NCBI RefSeq assembly: GCF_002929745.1
Contig: NZ_PJIQ01000007.1
Location: 90,721-154,720 of the forward strand
DNA length: 64,000 nucleotides
From: Arthrobacter sp. B1805
GTDB taxonomy: Bacteria; Actinomycetota; Actinomycetes; Actinomycetales; Micrococcaceae
Reading direction: 5' to 3'
Part shown: piece after piece, positions 43,841-54,960 of the stretch
Position numbering within the stretch: position 1 is the stretch's first letter
How the letters are laid out: the number at the start of each line of letters is the position of its first letter
Position numbers and translations under genes: made by a program
The notes under the pieces: generated by a model
What the model saw: only the letters and a program-made list of their open reading frames with translations
Databases searched by the model: none
What the model was told of the DNA's origin: nothing

Positions 43841-45472
43841 GTGAGCCACACCGCCGTCCGCCCTGACCAGGACAGTCCGAAGCACCGTGGCTCCTGGGTC
43901 GTTCCTCCCACTGAGGCTTACACCCTTGGGGCGCTGACGTCCCGACTCCTCGGCGCGGCTTCGGCAGGCGGCGCTCTCCTGTGGATCCTGCCGCTCGCCA
44001 TGGCCCTCCTCGGCGGCGTCCTGCGTTTCGTCCGCCTCGGCGAGCCGGGATCACTCGTGTTCGACGAGACGTACTACGTCAAGGACGCCTACTCGATGCT
44101 GCAGTCGGGGTACGAGCGCGAGTGGCCCGAGAACGCCAACGATTCGTTCAACGCCGGCAACCCCGACGTCCTGCTCGACACACCCAACTACGTGGTGCAT
44201 CCTCCCGTCGGGAAGTGGATGATCGCCGTCGGCATGATGCTGTTCGGTGCGGACAACGCATTCGGCTGGCGCTTCTCCGCAGCGGCGATCGGCACGCTGT
44301 CGGTCCTCCTGCTGGCCCTCGTCGCGCAGCGGATGTTCGGCTCGGCACTGCTCGGCGCCACCGCCGGCCTGCTCCTCGCCGTCGACGGCCACCATCTGGT
44401 CGAATCCCGGACGTCGCTGCTCGACATCTTCCTCAGCTTCTGGATCCTGGCCGCCTTCGCGGCCCTCCTCGTCGATCGTGACGACGGGCGACGACGACTC
44501 GCGCGCCGCCTCGCGGCCCTGGCAGGAAAGGGCGACGGCGCCGTACCGTCGCACCGGGATCTCTCCTACGGGCCGTTCCTGGGGTTCCGTCCCTGGCGGC
44601 TGGTCGCGGGCGTATGCCTCGGGCTGGCACTGGGCACCAAGTGGTCCGCCCTCCCGTTCATCGCGGCCTTCGGGCTGATGTCGGTCGCCTGGGACATGAG
44701 CGCCCGCCGCATCGCGGGTGTGCACCACTGGTTCCTCGGCGGTGCGGTCAAGGACGGGCCGCTGGCCTTCGTCTGCGTCGTCCCGGTGGCGCTCCTGACC
44801 TACCTCGCCACCTGGACGGGCTGGCTGCTCTCCGATGACGCCTACGACCGCACGTGGGCGGAGCGGAACCCTTCGGCACAGTGGGGCTGGGTGCCGGATT
44901 CCCTGCGCTCCCTCGCCGAATACCACCGCAGCGCCTACACGTTCCACCAAGGACTCGGCTCCGACCACCCCTACGAGGCAACCGCCTGGTCGTGGCTGGT
45001 GATGGGCCGGCCGACGTCGTTCTTCTACGAGAAGCCCTCGGGCTGCGGAGCCGAAGCGTGCTCGCAGGCCGTCACCGTGCTAGGCAACCCGCTCATCTGG
45101 TGGACCGCGTCGCTCTCCCTCCTCGCGCTGCTGTTCTTCTGGCTCGGACGCCGCGACTGGCGCGCCTCCGCCATCCTCACGGGTGTCGCCGCCGGCTACC
45201 TGCCGTGGTTCCTGTACCCGGAGCGCACCACCTTCTACTTCTACGCCGTGGCCTTCGAACCGTTCCTCGTGCTGTCATTGGTCTACTTCCTCGGGGTCGT
45301 GCTGGGCGGACCGGGGTCGAGCCGTGCCCGGCGCCGACGCGGTATCGTGCTCGTGGGGGTCTTCCTGGCCGCCGTCGTCGCGCTGTCGGCGTACTTCCTC
45401 CCCATCTGGACGGCCGAAGTCATCCCCTACGACCAGTGGCGCATGCGCATGTGGCTTCCGAGCTGGATCTAG
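43841..45472 (+). CDS. Dolichyl-phosphate-mannose-type protein mannosyltransferase
   Basis: GT39 membrane enzyme that O-mannosylates secreted proteins using polyprenol-phosphate-mannose. 543 residues with about 10-11 helices. The first extracytoplasmic loop has the catalytic acidic pair in FDETYYVKDAYS (74-85); HPPVGKW, VDGHHLVESR and FYEKPSG are further family blocks. GTG start at 43841. Divergent from rsmI, the same neighbourhood seen for PMT homologues in mycobacteria and arthrobacters. Confidence 0.95.
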   Translation: MSHTAVRPDQDSPKHRGSWVVPPTEAYTLGALTSRLLGAASAGGALLWILPLAMALLGGVLRFVRLGEPGSLVFDETYYVKDAYSMLQSGYEREWPENANDSFNAGNPDVLLDTPNYVVHPPVGKWMIAVGMMLFGADNAFGWRFSAAAIGTLSVLLLALVAQRMFGSALLGATAGLLLAVDGHHLVESRTSLLDIFLSFWILAAFAALLVDRDDGRRRLARRLAALAGKGDGAVPSHRDLSYGPFLGFRPWRLVAGVCLGLALGTKWSALPFIAAFGLMSVAWDMSARRIAGVHHWFLGGAVKDGPLAFVCVVPVALLTYLATWTGWLLSDDAYDRTWAERNPSAQWGWVPDSLRSLAEYHRSAYTFHQGLGSDHPYEATAWSWLVMGRPTSFFYEKPSGCGAEACSQAVTVLGNPLIWWTASLSLLALLFFWLGRRDWRASAILTGVAAGYLPWFLYPERTTFYFYAVAFEPFLVLSLVYFLGVVLGGPGSSRARRRRGIVLVGVFLAAVVALSAYFLPIWTAEVIPYDQWRMRMWLPSWI

Positions 45473-45524
45473 GCCTGCAGCCCGCAGCCCCGCACCCCGC
45501 ACCCCGCAACGAAAGCGAGCAACC

Positions 45525-47363
45525 GTGCGTGAGTCCATCACGGAACTCCTGGTCCATCTCCCGTCGACCAGCAACACCACGGACCTCCTGCTGAGAACCC
45601 ACGACGCCGATCCCCGGCGACCGCTGTACGCGTTGCGGGAGGGCACTCTCTGGCGGGATGTCTCGGCCGCCGAGTTCCTGCAGCAGGTGACCGGGCTGGC
45701 CAAGGGCCTGATCGCGCACGGCGTGCAGCCCGGGGATGCCGTGGCTGTGATGTCGAAGACGCGCTACGAGTGGACGCTCGCCGACGTCGCCATCTGGTTC
45801 GCAGGGGCGGTCACCGTTCCGATCTACGAAACCTCCTCCGCCCACCAGGTCGCCTGGATCCTCGAGGACGCCCGTCCCGCCGTCGTCTTCGTGGAGGACA
45901 GGCACATGGCCGACGTCGTCCTCGATGCCGCCGGACGGGCCGGGCGCCTGGACACGACGACGGTCGTGCGCCTGACCACCGGGCCCTTCGACGGCGCGAG
46001 CCTCACCTCGATGACCCACGCCGGTGCCGCCGTGACCGACGGTGACCTGGAGACGGCGCGCTCTTCCCGCGGACTCGCCGACACCGCCTCCATCGTCTAC
46101 ACCTCGGGTACCACGGGCAGGCCCAAGGGCTGTGTCATCACGCACGGCAACTTCGCGCTCTTCGCCGTCAACACCCTGGAGTTCCTGCCCGAGTTCCTGA
46201 AGGAGGAGCACGCCCGGACCCTGATGTTCCTGCCCCTCGCCCATGTGCTGGCGCGAGCGGTGCAGGTGGTGTGCTTCACCGGCGGCATCACGCTGGCGCA
46301 CTCGGGGTCGGCAGCGCAACTGCTGGAGGACCTGACGACCTTCCGCCCCACCTTCCTCCTCGCGGTTCCCCGCATCTTCGAGAAGATCCACGCGACGGCC
46401 GGGCAGCGAGCAGCCGAGGCCGGCAAGGGACGCCTCTTCGCGGCCGCGGAGCGCACCGCCGTCGCCTATTCGCGGGCTGTGGACGCACGTGGCCGGGGCG
46501 GGAGCGGGCCCTCGCCCGTCCTCCGGGTCTCGCACGCGGTCTTCGACCGCATCCTCTACCCGAAGCTGCGCAGTGTCTTCGGCGGCGACGTCAGGTATAC
46601 CGTCTCGGGTGCCAGTCCGCTCAGCGAACACCTCGCGCACTTCTTCCGAGGTGCGGGCATCATGGTCCAGGAGGGCTACGGGCTGACCGAGAGCACCGCC
46701 CCCTGCACCGTGAACACCGTGCGGTTGACGCGCGTCGGCTCGGTCGGCATCCCGATGCCGGGGACGAGCATCCGGCTCGACGCCGACGGCGAGGTCCAGG
46801 TCAAGGGGGTCGGGATCTTCGCGGGCTACCACCGCAACGACGAAGCGACAGCGGAAGCGTTCACCTCGGACGGCTACTTCCGCACCGGCGACATCGGCTC
46901 CCTGGACGACGACGGCTTCCTCACGATCACCGGCCGCAAGAAAGACCTGCTCGTGACGGCAGGCGGCAAGAACGTCGCACCCGGACCCCTCGAGGAGAAG
47001 CTCCGGGAGTGCCCGCTGGTTGCACAAGCTGTCGTGGTCGGCGAGGGCAGGCCCTTCATCGGGGCGCTGATCGCCCTGGACCGCGAGGCCATCGGTGTCT
47101 GGGCGGCAGGGCACGGCAAGCCCGGGCTGACCACGCGGCAGGCCACCACGGATGCCGACATCCTGGCCGAGCTGCAGGCCGCTGTCGATGCCGCCAACAC
47201 CACGGTGTCCCGGGCAGAGCAGATCCGGCGCTTCACCGTGCTGGACGCCGAGTTCACCGTCGAATCCGGGCACCTGACGCCGACCCTCAAACTCAAACGT
47301 GCCGCCGTCGTCGCCGACTACGCCGATGCTCTCGAGGAGCTGTACGGCACGGCAGCGCGCTGA
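45525..47363 (+). CDS. Long-chain acyl-CoA synthetase (AMP-dependent)
   Basis: Activates fatty acids to acyl-CoA through acyl-AMP. 612 residues from GTG 45525, 52 bases after the mannosyltransferase stop. AMP-binding P-loop IVYTSGTTGRPKGC (about 190-203), DxxLSFLPL-type MFLPLAHVLAR, GYGLTES and the C-terminal ITGRKKDLLVTAGGKN. Resembles FadD15-type ligases of actinobacteria. Substrate chain length is inferred. Followed by a convergent membrane protein gene. Confidence 0.93.
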   Translation: MRESITELLVHLPSTSNTTDLLLRTHDADPRRPLYALREGTLWRDVSAAEFLQQVTGLAKGLIAHGVQPGDAVAVMSKTRYEWTLADVAIWFAGAVTVPIYETSSAHQVAWILEDARPAVVFVEDRHMADVVLDAAGRAGRLDTTTVVRLTTGPFDGASLTSMTHAGAAVTDGDLETARSSRGLADTASIVYTSGTTGRPKGCVITHGNFALFAVNTLEFLPEFLKEEHARTLMFLPLAHVLARAVQVVCFTGGITLAHSGSAAQLLEDLTTFRPTFLLAVPRIFEKIHATAGQRAAEAGKGRLFAAAERTAVAYSRAVDARGRGGSGPSPVLRVSHAVFDRILYPKLRSVFGGDVRYTVSGASPLSEHLAHFFRGAGIMVQEGYGLTESTAPCTVNTVRLTRVGSVGIPMPGTSIRLDADGEVQVKGVGIFAGYHRNDEATAEAFTSDGYFRTGDIGSLDDDGFLTITGRKKDLLVTAGGKNVAPGPLEEKLRECPLVAQAVVVGEGRPFIGALIALDREAIGVWAAGHGKPGLTTRQATTDADILAELQAAVDAANTTVSRAEQIRRFTVLDAEFTVESGHLTPTLKLKRAAVVADYADALEELYGTAAR

Positions 47364-47468
47364 CGATCCGGCCGCGTCCGGACGCTGCCGGCGGCACTGA
47401 ACGGCAGGGCGTTCCAGCCGCGTGCTGCGCTCCCGGGGGTGCTTTTCCTACGGCGCAGCGCACGACGG

Positions 47469-48830
47469 TCAGGACGCGTCGAGCGCCTTCCGGTACCGGG
47501 ACTGTGCGGCTTCCTGTGCCAGCATCGAGCGCTCGCGTCGCCCCCTGGTGGGCCAGGTGAGGACGAGCGTGAGAAGGGTTGCCGCGAGCACGAGCACGGC
47601 GACCGTCACGGCTGAGTCCGTCCAGAACTGTTCGGGGAACAGCCGGATCAGCGTGTCGTCGACGCGGAAGGTCCATGTCCCATCGGCGAAGAACAGGGCG
47701 TGCACCTGCGTGAAGAAGGTCTCCCACGCCAGTACCGCGAGGACCGTCAGGACGGCGATGCCTGCGAGCGTCAGGACGGCTCCCGCGAAAAGCGCTCGCC
47801 TCACGCCGCCCTTGTACCGCCGGGCGAGGTAGACACACGCGAGGACCGCCAGCACGAAGAGCACCAGCGCGATGGCGAAGGACAGGCCGAGGACGCCTTT
47901 GACGTCCGCCATGTGGCCTACTTCCGATGCGAGGAACAGCGGTTCCCCCTCCGGCGTCACAAGACCGCCCAGGTATCTCGGCGGCGCGAAATTCAGGACG
48001 TAGTCGAGGGCGTACGAACCGTACGTCATGCGGTCATCGAGGGAGAAGCCGAACTGGTCGGCGGGGAATCCCGGCCGGTGGTATTCGAGCCACAGGAACG
48101 ACGACGTCGCGACGGCCCGCACGGCGGCTGCGACGACGATAATGGGGAAGAAGAGCGCGACGACCACCTGCAGGAACCGGGCCAGACCTGGTTTCGCCAT
48201 GACCGCCTGATCGCGTGCTGCGGCCCGTCGCGCGGCTTCGTGGCCTCCCCCGCCCGGTGGTGCGGCGTCGGCGCGGTCCGCCCCTTCACCCACGGACCGA
48301 TCGTCGTCGGAGTCACCGGTCGTGCCGTCGGTGCCGGACGGAACAGCGACCGACGAACCGGTCGTACCGGTCGTACCGGTCGTACCGGTCGTACCGGTCG
48401 TACCGGTCGTACCGGTCGTACCGGTCGTGCCGTCAGGGCCGTCGGAGTGCTCCGCTACGGTCGTGCTCGTCGCATCAGGAGCGGAACTGCCCGCAGCCAT
48501 CGGCATCATCCGGGTCGCCGGCCGCGTGCTGCCGGTGGTGGCTGCGTCCCCTGAGGAGCTGCCGTCGTAGTCCTCGTTCCGCAGGCCGGACAGGTCCGGC
48601 AGGGTACTCGCCCGCCGCCGCGGGAGATTGTGGCGCTGTGCCACTCCGGGCGCTGCAACACCAGGCGCTGCGTCATCGGGCGCTGCGTCATCGGGCGCTG
48701 CGTCATCGGGCGCTGCATCACCAGGCGCTGCGTCACCCGATGGGGTGCCGGACCTGCCGATCGCAGAATCGTCGTCGTTCAGGCGCCGAGCGCCGGACGC
48801 GTCGGATCGGGAACTATCGATCTCTGCCAC
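47469..48830 (-). CDS. DUF1461/TIGR01906-family membrane protein with long low-complexity N terminus
   Basis: 453 residues from GTG 48830, chosen because GAGGAG lies 8 bases upstream; an ATG 69 bases further upstream lacks a site. Residues 1-230 are disordered, with AP-DDA and GTT tandem repeats; residues about 215-453 form the membrane domain with four helices and the conserved extracytoplasmic region FSLDDRMTYGSYALDYVLN, characteristic of the family. Function unknown. It converges on the acyl-CoA synthetase and follows the SpoIIM-like gene on the same strand, separated by about 115 bases. Confidence 0.85.
   Translation of the reverse strand: MAEIDSSRSDASGARRLNDDDSAIGRSGTPSGDAAPGDAAPDDAAPDDAAPDDAAPGVAAPGVAQRHNLPRRRASTLPDLSGLRNEDYDGSSSGDAATTGSTRPATRMMPMAAGSSAPDATSTTVAEHSDGPDGTTGTTGTTGTTGTTGTTGTTGTTGSSVAVPSGTDGTTGDSDDDRSVGEGADRADAAPPGGGGHEAARRAAARDQAVMAKPGLARFLQVVVALFFPIIVVAAAVRAVATSSFLWLEYHRPGFPADQFGFSLDDRMTYGSYALDYVLNFAPPRYLGGLVTPEGEPLFLASEVGHMADVKGVLGLSFAIALVLFVLAVLACVYLARRYKGGVRRALFAGAVLTLAGIAVLTVLAVLAWETFFTQVHALFFADGTWTFRVDDTLIRLFPEQFWTDSAVTVAVLVLAATLLTLVLTWPTRGRRERSMLAQEAAQSRYRKALDAS
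48357..48428. repeat. 9-bp tandem repeat, exactly 8 copies
   Basis: Unit accggtcgt, eight perfect copies, encoding Gly-Thr-Thr triplets in the disordered N terminus of the DUF1461 protein. A perfect array is expected to be copy-number variable. Confidence 0.95.
48648..48737. repeat. 15-bp tandem repeat, 6 copies
   Basis: Unit gggcgctgcgtcatc with minor variants, encoding DDAAP/GDAAP/GVAAP in the same protein. A second, independent repeat family in one disordered region. Confidence 0.9.
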
Positions 48831-48944
48831 TGCACTGTCTCCTCGTTGACTGCCGCCGGCGGTCACTCCGGCGACTCCGACACTACCGGGCTCGAGCATG
48901 CCTGGCGGGGAGGCTCCCCGCCCGAAGCCCTGCGCCCGCAGCGC

Positions 48945-49937
48945 TCAGGAGGTGATGACGGTATCGCCCCGGTCGACGATGCCCAGGTCTCCGCTGTGGC
49001 CCGCAGCGAAAGCCCGCCGACCCAGTATCAGCGTGTAGGCCCAGTACGCCGCGAAGACTAGGAATCCGATCGACAACCGCAGCCACGGCGGCAGCGCGCT
49101 CGGAGTCACGAACCCCTCGACGAGCCCGGAGACGAGCAGGACCAGCACGAGCCCGAGTGCGACCGTGATCAGGGACCGCCCCTCCTCGGCCAGAGCGACC
49201 ACTCGCAGCCTGCGCCCTGGCGCCACCCAAGCCCAGAAGATCCGCAGGCCCGCCGCCGTCGCGATGAAGATCGCCGTGAGCTCCATGAAGCCGTGGGGCA
49301 GGATGTAGAGGAAGAACACATCGAGCCGGTCGAAGGAGGCCATCATCCCGGCGGTGATGCCGATGCCCTGCGCGTTCTGGTACAGGATGAAGGCCGGCCA
49401 GATGCCGGTGACGCCGAAGGCAACAGCCTGCAGGGCTATCCAGGCGTTGTTCGTCCAGACCAGGCCCGCGAAGGAGGCCGCAGGGTTCTCCGAGTAGTAG
49501 TTGGTGAAGTCCTCCTCCACATAGCGCCGGAGGTCCTCATCCGTTCCGAGCGCCTGGATGACCCCGGGGGTCCCGGCGACCCAGAGGGCGTAGAGCGCCG
49601 TCACCGCGAGGAAGAGCACTCCTATCGCGACCGTGAGCCACCGGACGCGGTAGAAGGCGGCGGGCAGGGAGTTCACGAAGAACTGCGCGATGTCCTCCGT
49701 GACGTTCGATCTCGCACCGGTGAACCGCGTCCTCGCCCGCGAGAGGCGCGTGGACAGTGAACCGGACAGGGCGCTCTCCGGATCCACCGAGCGGATGATG
49801 GACAAGTGCGTCGACACGCGCTGGTACAGCACGAGCAGTTCGTCCGACTCCGCGCCGTTGAGCCGGCGCCTGCGCACGAGGTCGTCGAGGCGTTGCCAGT
49901 CGCTGCGATGCACCGCGATGAATGCGTCCACGTCCAT
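48945..49937 (-). CDS. Stage II sporulation protein M-like membrane protein
   Basis: 330 residues with a cytoplasmic helical N terminus and six or seven helices. LVWTNNAWIALQAVAFGVTGIWPAFILYQN and LPHGFMELTAIFIATAAGLRI are the SpoIIM family core. The organism need not sporulate; SpoIIM-like genes are frequent next to RDD proteins in non-sporulating actinobacteria. ATG 49937. Divergent from the RDD gene with about 173 bases between starts. Confidence 0.93.
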   Translation of the reverse strand: MDVDAFIAVHRSDWQRLDDLVRRRRLNGAESDELLVLYQRVSTHLSIIRSVDPESALSGSLSTRLSRARTRFTGARSNVTEDIAQFFVNSLPAAFYRVRWLTVAIGVLFLAVTALYALWVAGTPGVIQALGTDEDLRRYVEEDFTNYYSENPAASFAGLVWTNNAWIALQAVAFGVTGIWPAFILYQNAQGIGITAGMMASFDRLDVFFLYILPHGFMELTAIFIATAAGLRIFWAWVAPGRRLRVVALAEEGRSLITVALGLVLVLLVSGLVEGFVTPSALPPWLRLSIGFLVFAAYWAYTLILGRRAFAAGHSGDLGIVDRGDTVITS

Positions 49938-50110
49938 GGGCCAACCCTATAGTCCGGCTCCCGCACCGTGCGGCAGGGTCCGCTCACCCTATTGCGTGCA
50001 CGGCTCGATGCCTCCCCTGGACACCCGGCGATAGGCTGGGCGGGAGGTCCGGCCGCGAGAACCGCGGCCCACACCGGAAGCGCTTGTCAGCACCTGCCGA
50101 AGGGGAACAC

Positions 50111-50911
50111 ATGAGTTCGGTCGTCACCGGCGAAGCGGTCGTGCTCGAACTGAGACCGGCCGGTTTCGCGGCGCGCGGAGTGAGTGTCATCATCGACATC
50201 ACTGCACAGATCATCCTGGCGATCCTGCTCGTGCTGCTGATCGGGAGGGTCTTCGGCGGAGTCCTCGACCCGGCACTGACCAACGCCCTCCTGCTGTCCG
50301 TCGTCGTCCTGCTCCTCCTCGTCGTCCCGGTGACCGTGGAGACCGTGACGCGCGGCAAATCCCTCGGACGGCTCGTGATGGGACTGCGGATAGTGCGCGA
50401 CGACGGCGGGGCCATCCGCTTCCGCCATGCGTTCATCCGCGGAATGGTCGCCATCCTGGAGATCTACATGCTCGGCGGGTCGCTCGCGTTCCTCGTCTCC
50501 CTGTTCAACGAGCGGTTTAAGCGCCTCGGCGACCTGCTGGCGGGAACCTATTCGATGCGGGAGCGCGTGGTCGCCACCCCGCGCGCACTGGCCGTCATGC
50601 CGCCACGGCTGCAGCAGTGGTCCGAGACCGCCGACATCGGGCGCCTCCCGGATGCACTCGCCCGCAGGATGTCCCAGTTCCTCGCCGAGGCACCCAGGCT
50701 CACCCCGCAGGCGCGCCACAGGCTCTCCCTCGACCTCGCGGCCGAGGCCAGTCACCACGTCTCACCGCCTCCGCCGGGCACGACCCATCCGGAGGAGTTC
50801 CTGCATGCCGTCATCGCGTCACGCCGGGACCGCGACTACACCGCCATGATGCGCCAGCGCGAACGCTCGGAGAAGACAGCGAAGAGGCTCCACACACTGC
50901 CTTTCAGCTAG
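50111..50911 (+). CDS. RDD family membrane protein
   Basis: 266 residues from ATG 50111 (AAGGGGAA upstream). Three helices in the first 150 residues: GFAARGVSVIIDITAQIILAI carries the R-D pattern of the RDD domain, then TRGKSLGRLVMGLRIVRDDG and RFKRLGDLLAGT. C-terminal 110 residues are soluble. Function uncertain, possibly transport. Pairs with the SpoIIM gene across a divergent promoter, as in mycobacteria. Confidence 0.92.
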   Translation: MSSVVTGEAVVLELRPAGFAARGVSVIIDITAQIILAILLVLLIGRVFGGVLDPALTNALLLSVVVLLLLVVPVTVETVTRGKSLGRLVMGLRIVRDDGGAIRFRHAFIRGMVAILEIYMLGGSLAFLVSLFNERFKRLGDLLAGTYSMRERVVATPRALAVMPPRLQQWSETADIGRLPDALARRMSQFLAEAPRLTPQARHRLSLDLAAEASHHVSPPPPGTTHPEEFLHAVIASRRDRDYTAMMRQRERSEKTAKRLHTLPFS

Positions 50912-50946
50912 CGTGCGGAGCCTCGCGAACGATCGGGTGAGCGGGC

Positions 50947-52236
50947 TTACGGCTGGTTGACCCACTCGTTCCACGGCACGTTCCAGTCGCCGAAGCCGTC
51001 CCAGACGTACATCGGTCCGTAGTCGGTGTTGAGGATCTGGACCACATCGCCGGGCCCGAACGTGTTGTAGAAGTACTCCGCACCTTCCGGGGACATACCG
51101 ATGCAGCCATGGGAGACGTTGATGTTGCCGAGGGCCACCTGCGCCGCCGGCAGTGCTTCGTGGACGAAGGCACCGCCGTTGCTCAGCCGGCTGGCATGGT
51201 TGACGACGGTCGGAGGGTAGTAGGCGGGGTCGCCGGGCTTGAGCCCGATCGACTCGGCTGTGAACCTCGTGGTCTCGTAGCGCTCCATGACCACCATGTA
51301 TCCCTCGGTGGATGGCCACTCGTCGGTGCCGAGCGTGACAGGGAAGGTCCGGTCCAGCTTGCCGTCGAGGTAGACGTTCATAGTCTTCGTGGCGTTGTCG
51401 ACCACCGCGAGGCGCGTGTTGTGCGTCTTCACCGTCATGGTCTTGTCGAAGTTGCCGATCATGCCGTTGCCGAAGTCGACGCCGAACAGGTTCAGGTCGA
51501 CCGTGATGGTGCTGTTCGGAGCCCAGAAGGTCTCGGGACGGTAGCGCACCTTGGTGTCCGACAGCCAGTAGAAAGCGCCGGGCTGCCCACTCGTGCTGGT
51601 CACCGTGATGGCCTTCTCCACGGCATCGCGGTTGGTGACCGGCTCACTGAAGGTGAACTCGAACGGCTGTCCGGTGCCCACGGTGCTGCCGTCCAGGGGG
51701 AACATCGCCGCATCCGCTTCGTTGGCCGGTTCCACGGTGGTGAACCTCGACGTCTCGCGTCGCTCGTTCCCGCCCGAATCGAGCACCGTGTAGGAGAACT
51801 CGTACTCGGTGTCGAACGCCAGCCGCTCCGTCGCCGTCCAGCTCGCGCCGTCGGCGGATACGGTTCCGGCGATCGGAGTGCCACCTGCGCGCGGCGCCAG
51901 TTCGACGGCGTCGAGCGTGGCACCCTTCACGGTCACGGCAGCTACGGTGACCGGGTTGACGCCGAACGCTCCGTCGGTGGGTGTGAGCCCGACGGTGTAC
52001 GGCTCGGCCCGCGCCGAGGAGGCCGACGGGCTGGGTGCTGCCGATCCTGGTGATCCGGAGGCCTCCGCGGAGCTGGAGGACGAGGGCGAGGGCGATGGCG
52101 ACGCGTCGTTCCAGGGCGATGCCGTGGCGATACCCACGCCACCGCCGACCACGACGATCGCCGCGGCACCGATGGCTGCGATCTTCCAGCCCTTCCGGTG
52201 CGCCGCGGCCTTGCTCGACTCCTGCTTCATGCGCAT
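50947..52236 (-). CDS. L,D-transpeptidase with Ig-like domains
   Basis: Cross-links peptidoglycan through 3-3 links. 429 residues from ATG 52236 (GAGGGG upstream). Membrane anchor at about 19-38, Ser/Pro linker, two Ig-like domains (about 80-285), then a YkuD catalytic domain with FVHEAL and NVSHGCIGM, catalytic Cys378. No lipobox Cys is seen in the anchor, unlike mycobacterial LdtMt2. Convergent with the RDD gene. Confidence 0.94.
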   Translation of the reverse strand: MRMKQESSKAAAHRKGWKIAAIGAAAIVVVGGGVGIATASPWNDASPSPSPSSSSSAEASGSPGSAAPSPSASSARAEPYTVGLTPTDGAFGVNPVTVAAVTVKGATLDAVELAPRAGGTPIAGTVSADGASWTATERLAFDTEYEFSYTVLDSGGNERRETSRFTTVEPANEADAAMFPLDGSTVGTGQPFEFTFSEPVTNRDAVEKAITVTSTSGQPGAFYWLSDTKVRYRPETFWAPNSTITVDLNLFGVDFGNGMIGNFDKTMTVKTHNTRLAVVDNATKTMNVYLDGKLDRTFPVTLGTDEWPSTEGYMVVMERYETTRFTAESIGLKPGDPAYYPPTVVNHASRLSNGGAFVHEALPAAQVALGNINVSHGCIGMSPEGAEYFYNTFGPGDVVQILNTDYGPMYVWDGFGDWNVPWNEWVNQP

Positions 52237-52320
52237 GCTTCTGTGCCCCTCGACGTAGCTGCCCTGAGCGATTTTACGCGACCGGGTGAGGCACATTGGG
52301 TAGGCGGCATGCGGGTGTCT

Positions 52321-52374
52321 CTCCGATGCGGCCGCAGCCGGTGCCCGGGTGGCTCCGTCTGCGGCCGATCGGAG
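52321..52374 (-). terminator. Likely terminator of the ahcY transcript
   Basis: ctccgatgcggccgca (52321-52336) pairs with tgcggccgatcggag (52360-52374), 15 pairs with a single G bulge, starting 13 bases after the ahcY stop on the minus strand. Very stable, but no U-run follows, so a leader hairpin for the transpeptidase gene downstream is the alternative. Confidence 0.55.
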
Positions 52375-52387
52375 ACAGCGGAGGAAC

Positions 52388-53887
<1,500 letters not shown>

Positions 53888-53951
53888 GGTCTGCTGTTCC
53901 TTGCTTCGGGTTCGGGGAGTACGGGGGCGATGCGCGGAGAAGTGCGTCGGC

Positions 53952-54146
53952 CTAGGAGGCGCGGGCAGCACCATCGAGGAGTTCGGGGCGCAGCAGCACA
54001 GGGATGCCCTCATCGAGCCCGTACGTCAGCGGCTCCCCATCGGGGCCCGGAGATGATGACCGGAGCACGTCGCCGTCCTGAACGAGCTTCGACCCCGTGA
54101 CGGGGCATCTGAGGACGTCGAGCAGCTGTGCTGGGATATTCGCCAT
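53952..54146 (-). CDS. Trm112-like small protein lacking the zinc ligands
   Basis: 64 residues from ATG 54146. [14 protein letters not shown] at the start and [11 protein letters not shown] at the end match the Trm112 family, but the zinc-knuckle is reduced to one Cys (CPVTG); the other three ligands are absent, as in some actinobacterial members. Trm112 proteins support methyltransferases in other organisms; here the role is unknown. Sits between DUF3499 and ahcY on the same strand, where manB/manA genes are found in many relatives. Confidence 0.8.
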   Translation of the reverse strand: MANIPAQLLDVLRCPVTGSKLVQDGDVLRSSSPGPDGEPLTYGLDEGIPVLLRPELLDGAARAS

Positions 54147-54243
54147 GGAGAAGCTTTCGCTCGGGAGGGGTGGATTTTGTACCTCCAAGTCTAACGCGGA
54201 GGCTCCACCCGTCCTTCATCCGGCGACGCCGATGAGCGCCCAG

Positions 54244-54630
54244 TCAGGGCTCGCGCAGGATCCTGAGGTGGCCCCGACGGGGACCGTTGACGGCGGCAGG
54301 CGGCTCGATGGGTGACCTGCTCCCGCGCTGTCCCGTCGTCAGCTGCTCCGGCGAGGGCTCGGCCGCCGCTTCGCGCACCGCATTCGCCAGGGCAAGCAGG
54401 TCGTCCGAGTTGTGCTCGGGCGCAGCGTCCGGGAGCGTCAGACGTACTACTTCCCATCCGCGCGGAACCGTCAGCCTTTCCGCGTGGACGGCGCAGAGAT
54501 CGTACGTGTGGGGCTCGGCGTACATGGCGAGCGGGCCGAGCACTGCAGTCGAGTCGGCGTAGACATACGTGAGGGTGGCCACCGCCGGCCGCTGGCAGGC
54601 TGATCTGGAGCATTGACGGAGTGATCCCAC
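54244..54630 (-). CDS. DUF3499 family protein
   Basis: 128 residues from GTG 54630 (TAGGA about 9 bases upstream). QCSRSACQRPAVATLTYVYADS, then YDLCAVHAERLTVPRGWEVVRL: a small Cys/His-rich actinobacterial family, probably zinc-binding, of unknown function. The C-terminal 50 residues are variable. In mycobacteria and arthrobacters it is divergent from and adjacent to the zincin-like gene; here that partner lies 5.9 kb away at 60533 because of the island. Confidence 0.88.
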   Translation of the reverse strand: MGSLRQCSRSACQRPAVATLTYVYADSTAVLGPLAMYAEPHTYDLCAVHAERLTVPRGWEVVRLTLPDAAPEHNSDDLLALANAVREAAAEPSPEQLTTGQRGSRSPIEPPAAVNGPRRGHLRILREP

Positions 54631-54960
54631 GATGGGAAATCCTACCGGGCATTGCAGCAGCGGGCTGGCAGGACGCGCACCAGGGGCAGAAGCTAGACGC
54701 ACGTGAACTCGATTGAGCCTACGGCGCGCAGTCAACCCCTTGTTGCGCAGCATCGAATACCTCGGGTCCATGCCACGCCACCTGGCACTCCCTGATGGCG
54801 CTGGCGGCCTAGGGCCGCCCTTCGACGGGCATCCCTGTGGACAGTACCAAGTGCCACCGTTGCACGCGCTGTCCCAGCACGGCCACTTTCCCCCGTTGCC
54901 TCACCATCAGAGAAGCTAGCCCGCTTCCTCGACTTCGGGGGCGGATTCCAGCGAGGCGCT
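54631..54960. other. Left border of the accessory island, no gene seen
   Basis: About 330 bases upstream of DUF3499 up to the SGNH hydrolase. The promoter of DUF3499 should lie here. The frame of the hydrolase stays open from 54796 to its GTG at 54961 without another standard start codon. No inverted repeats, tRNA or attachment site recognisable. Confidence 0.4.

Noticed and set aside
53888..53951. SAH riboswitch upstream of ahcY
   Set aside because: The 64-base gap is short and has no pseudoknot-like pairing or conserved bases that could be recognised.
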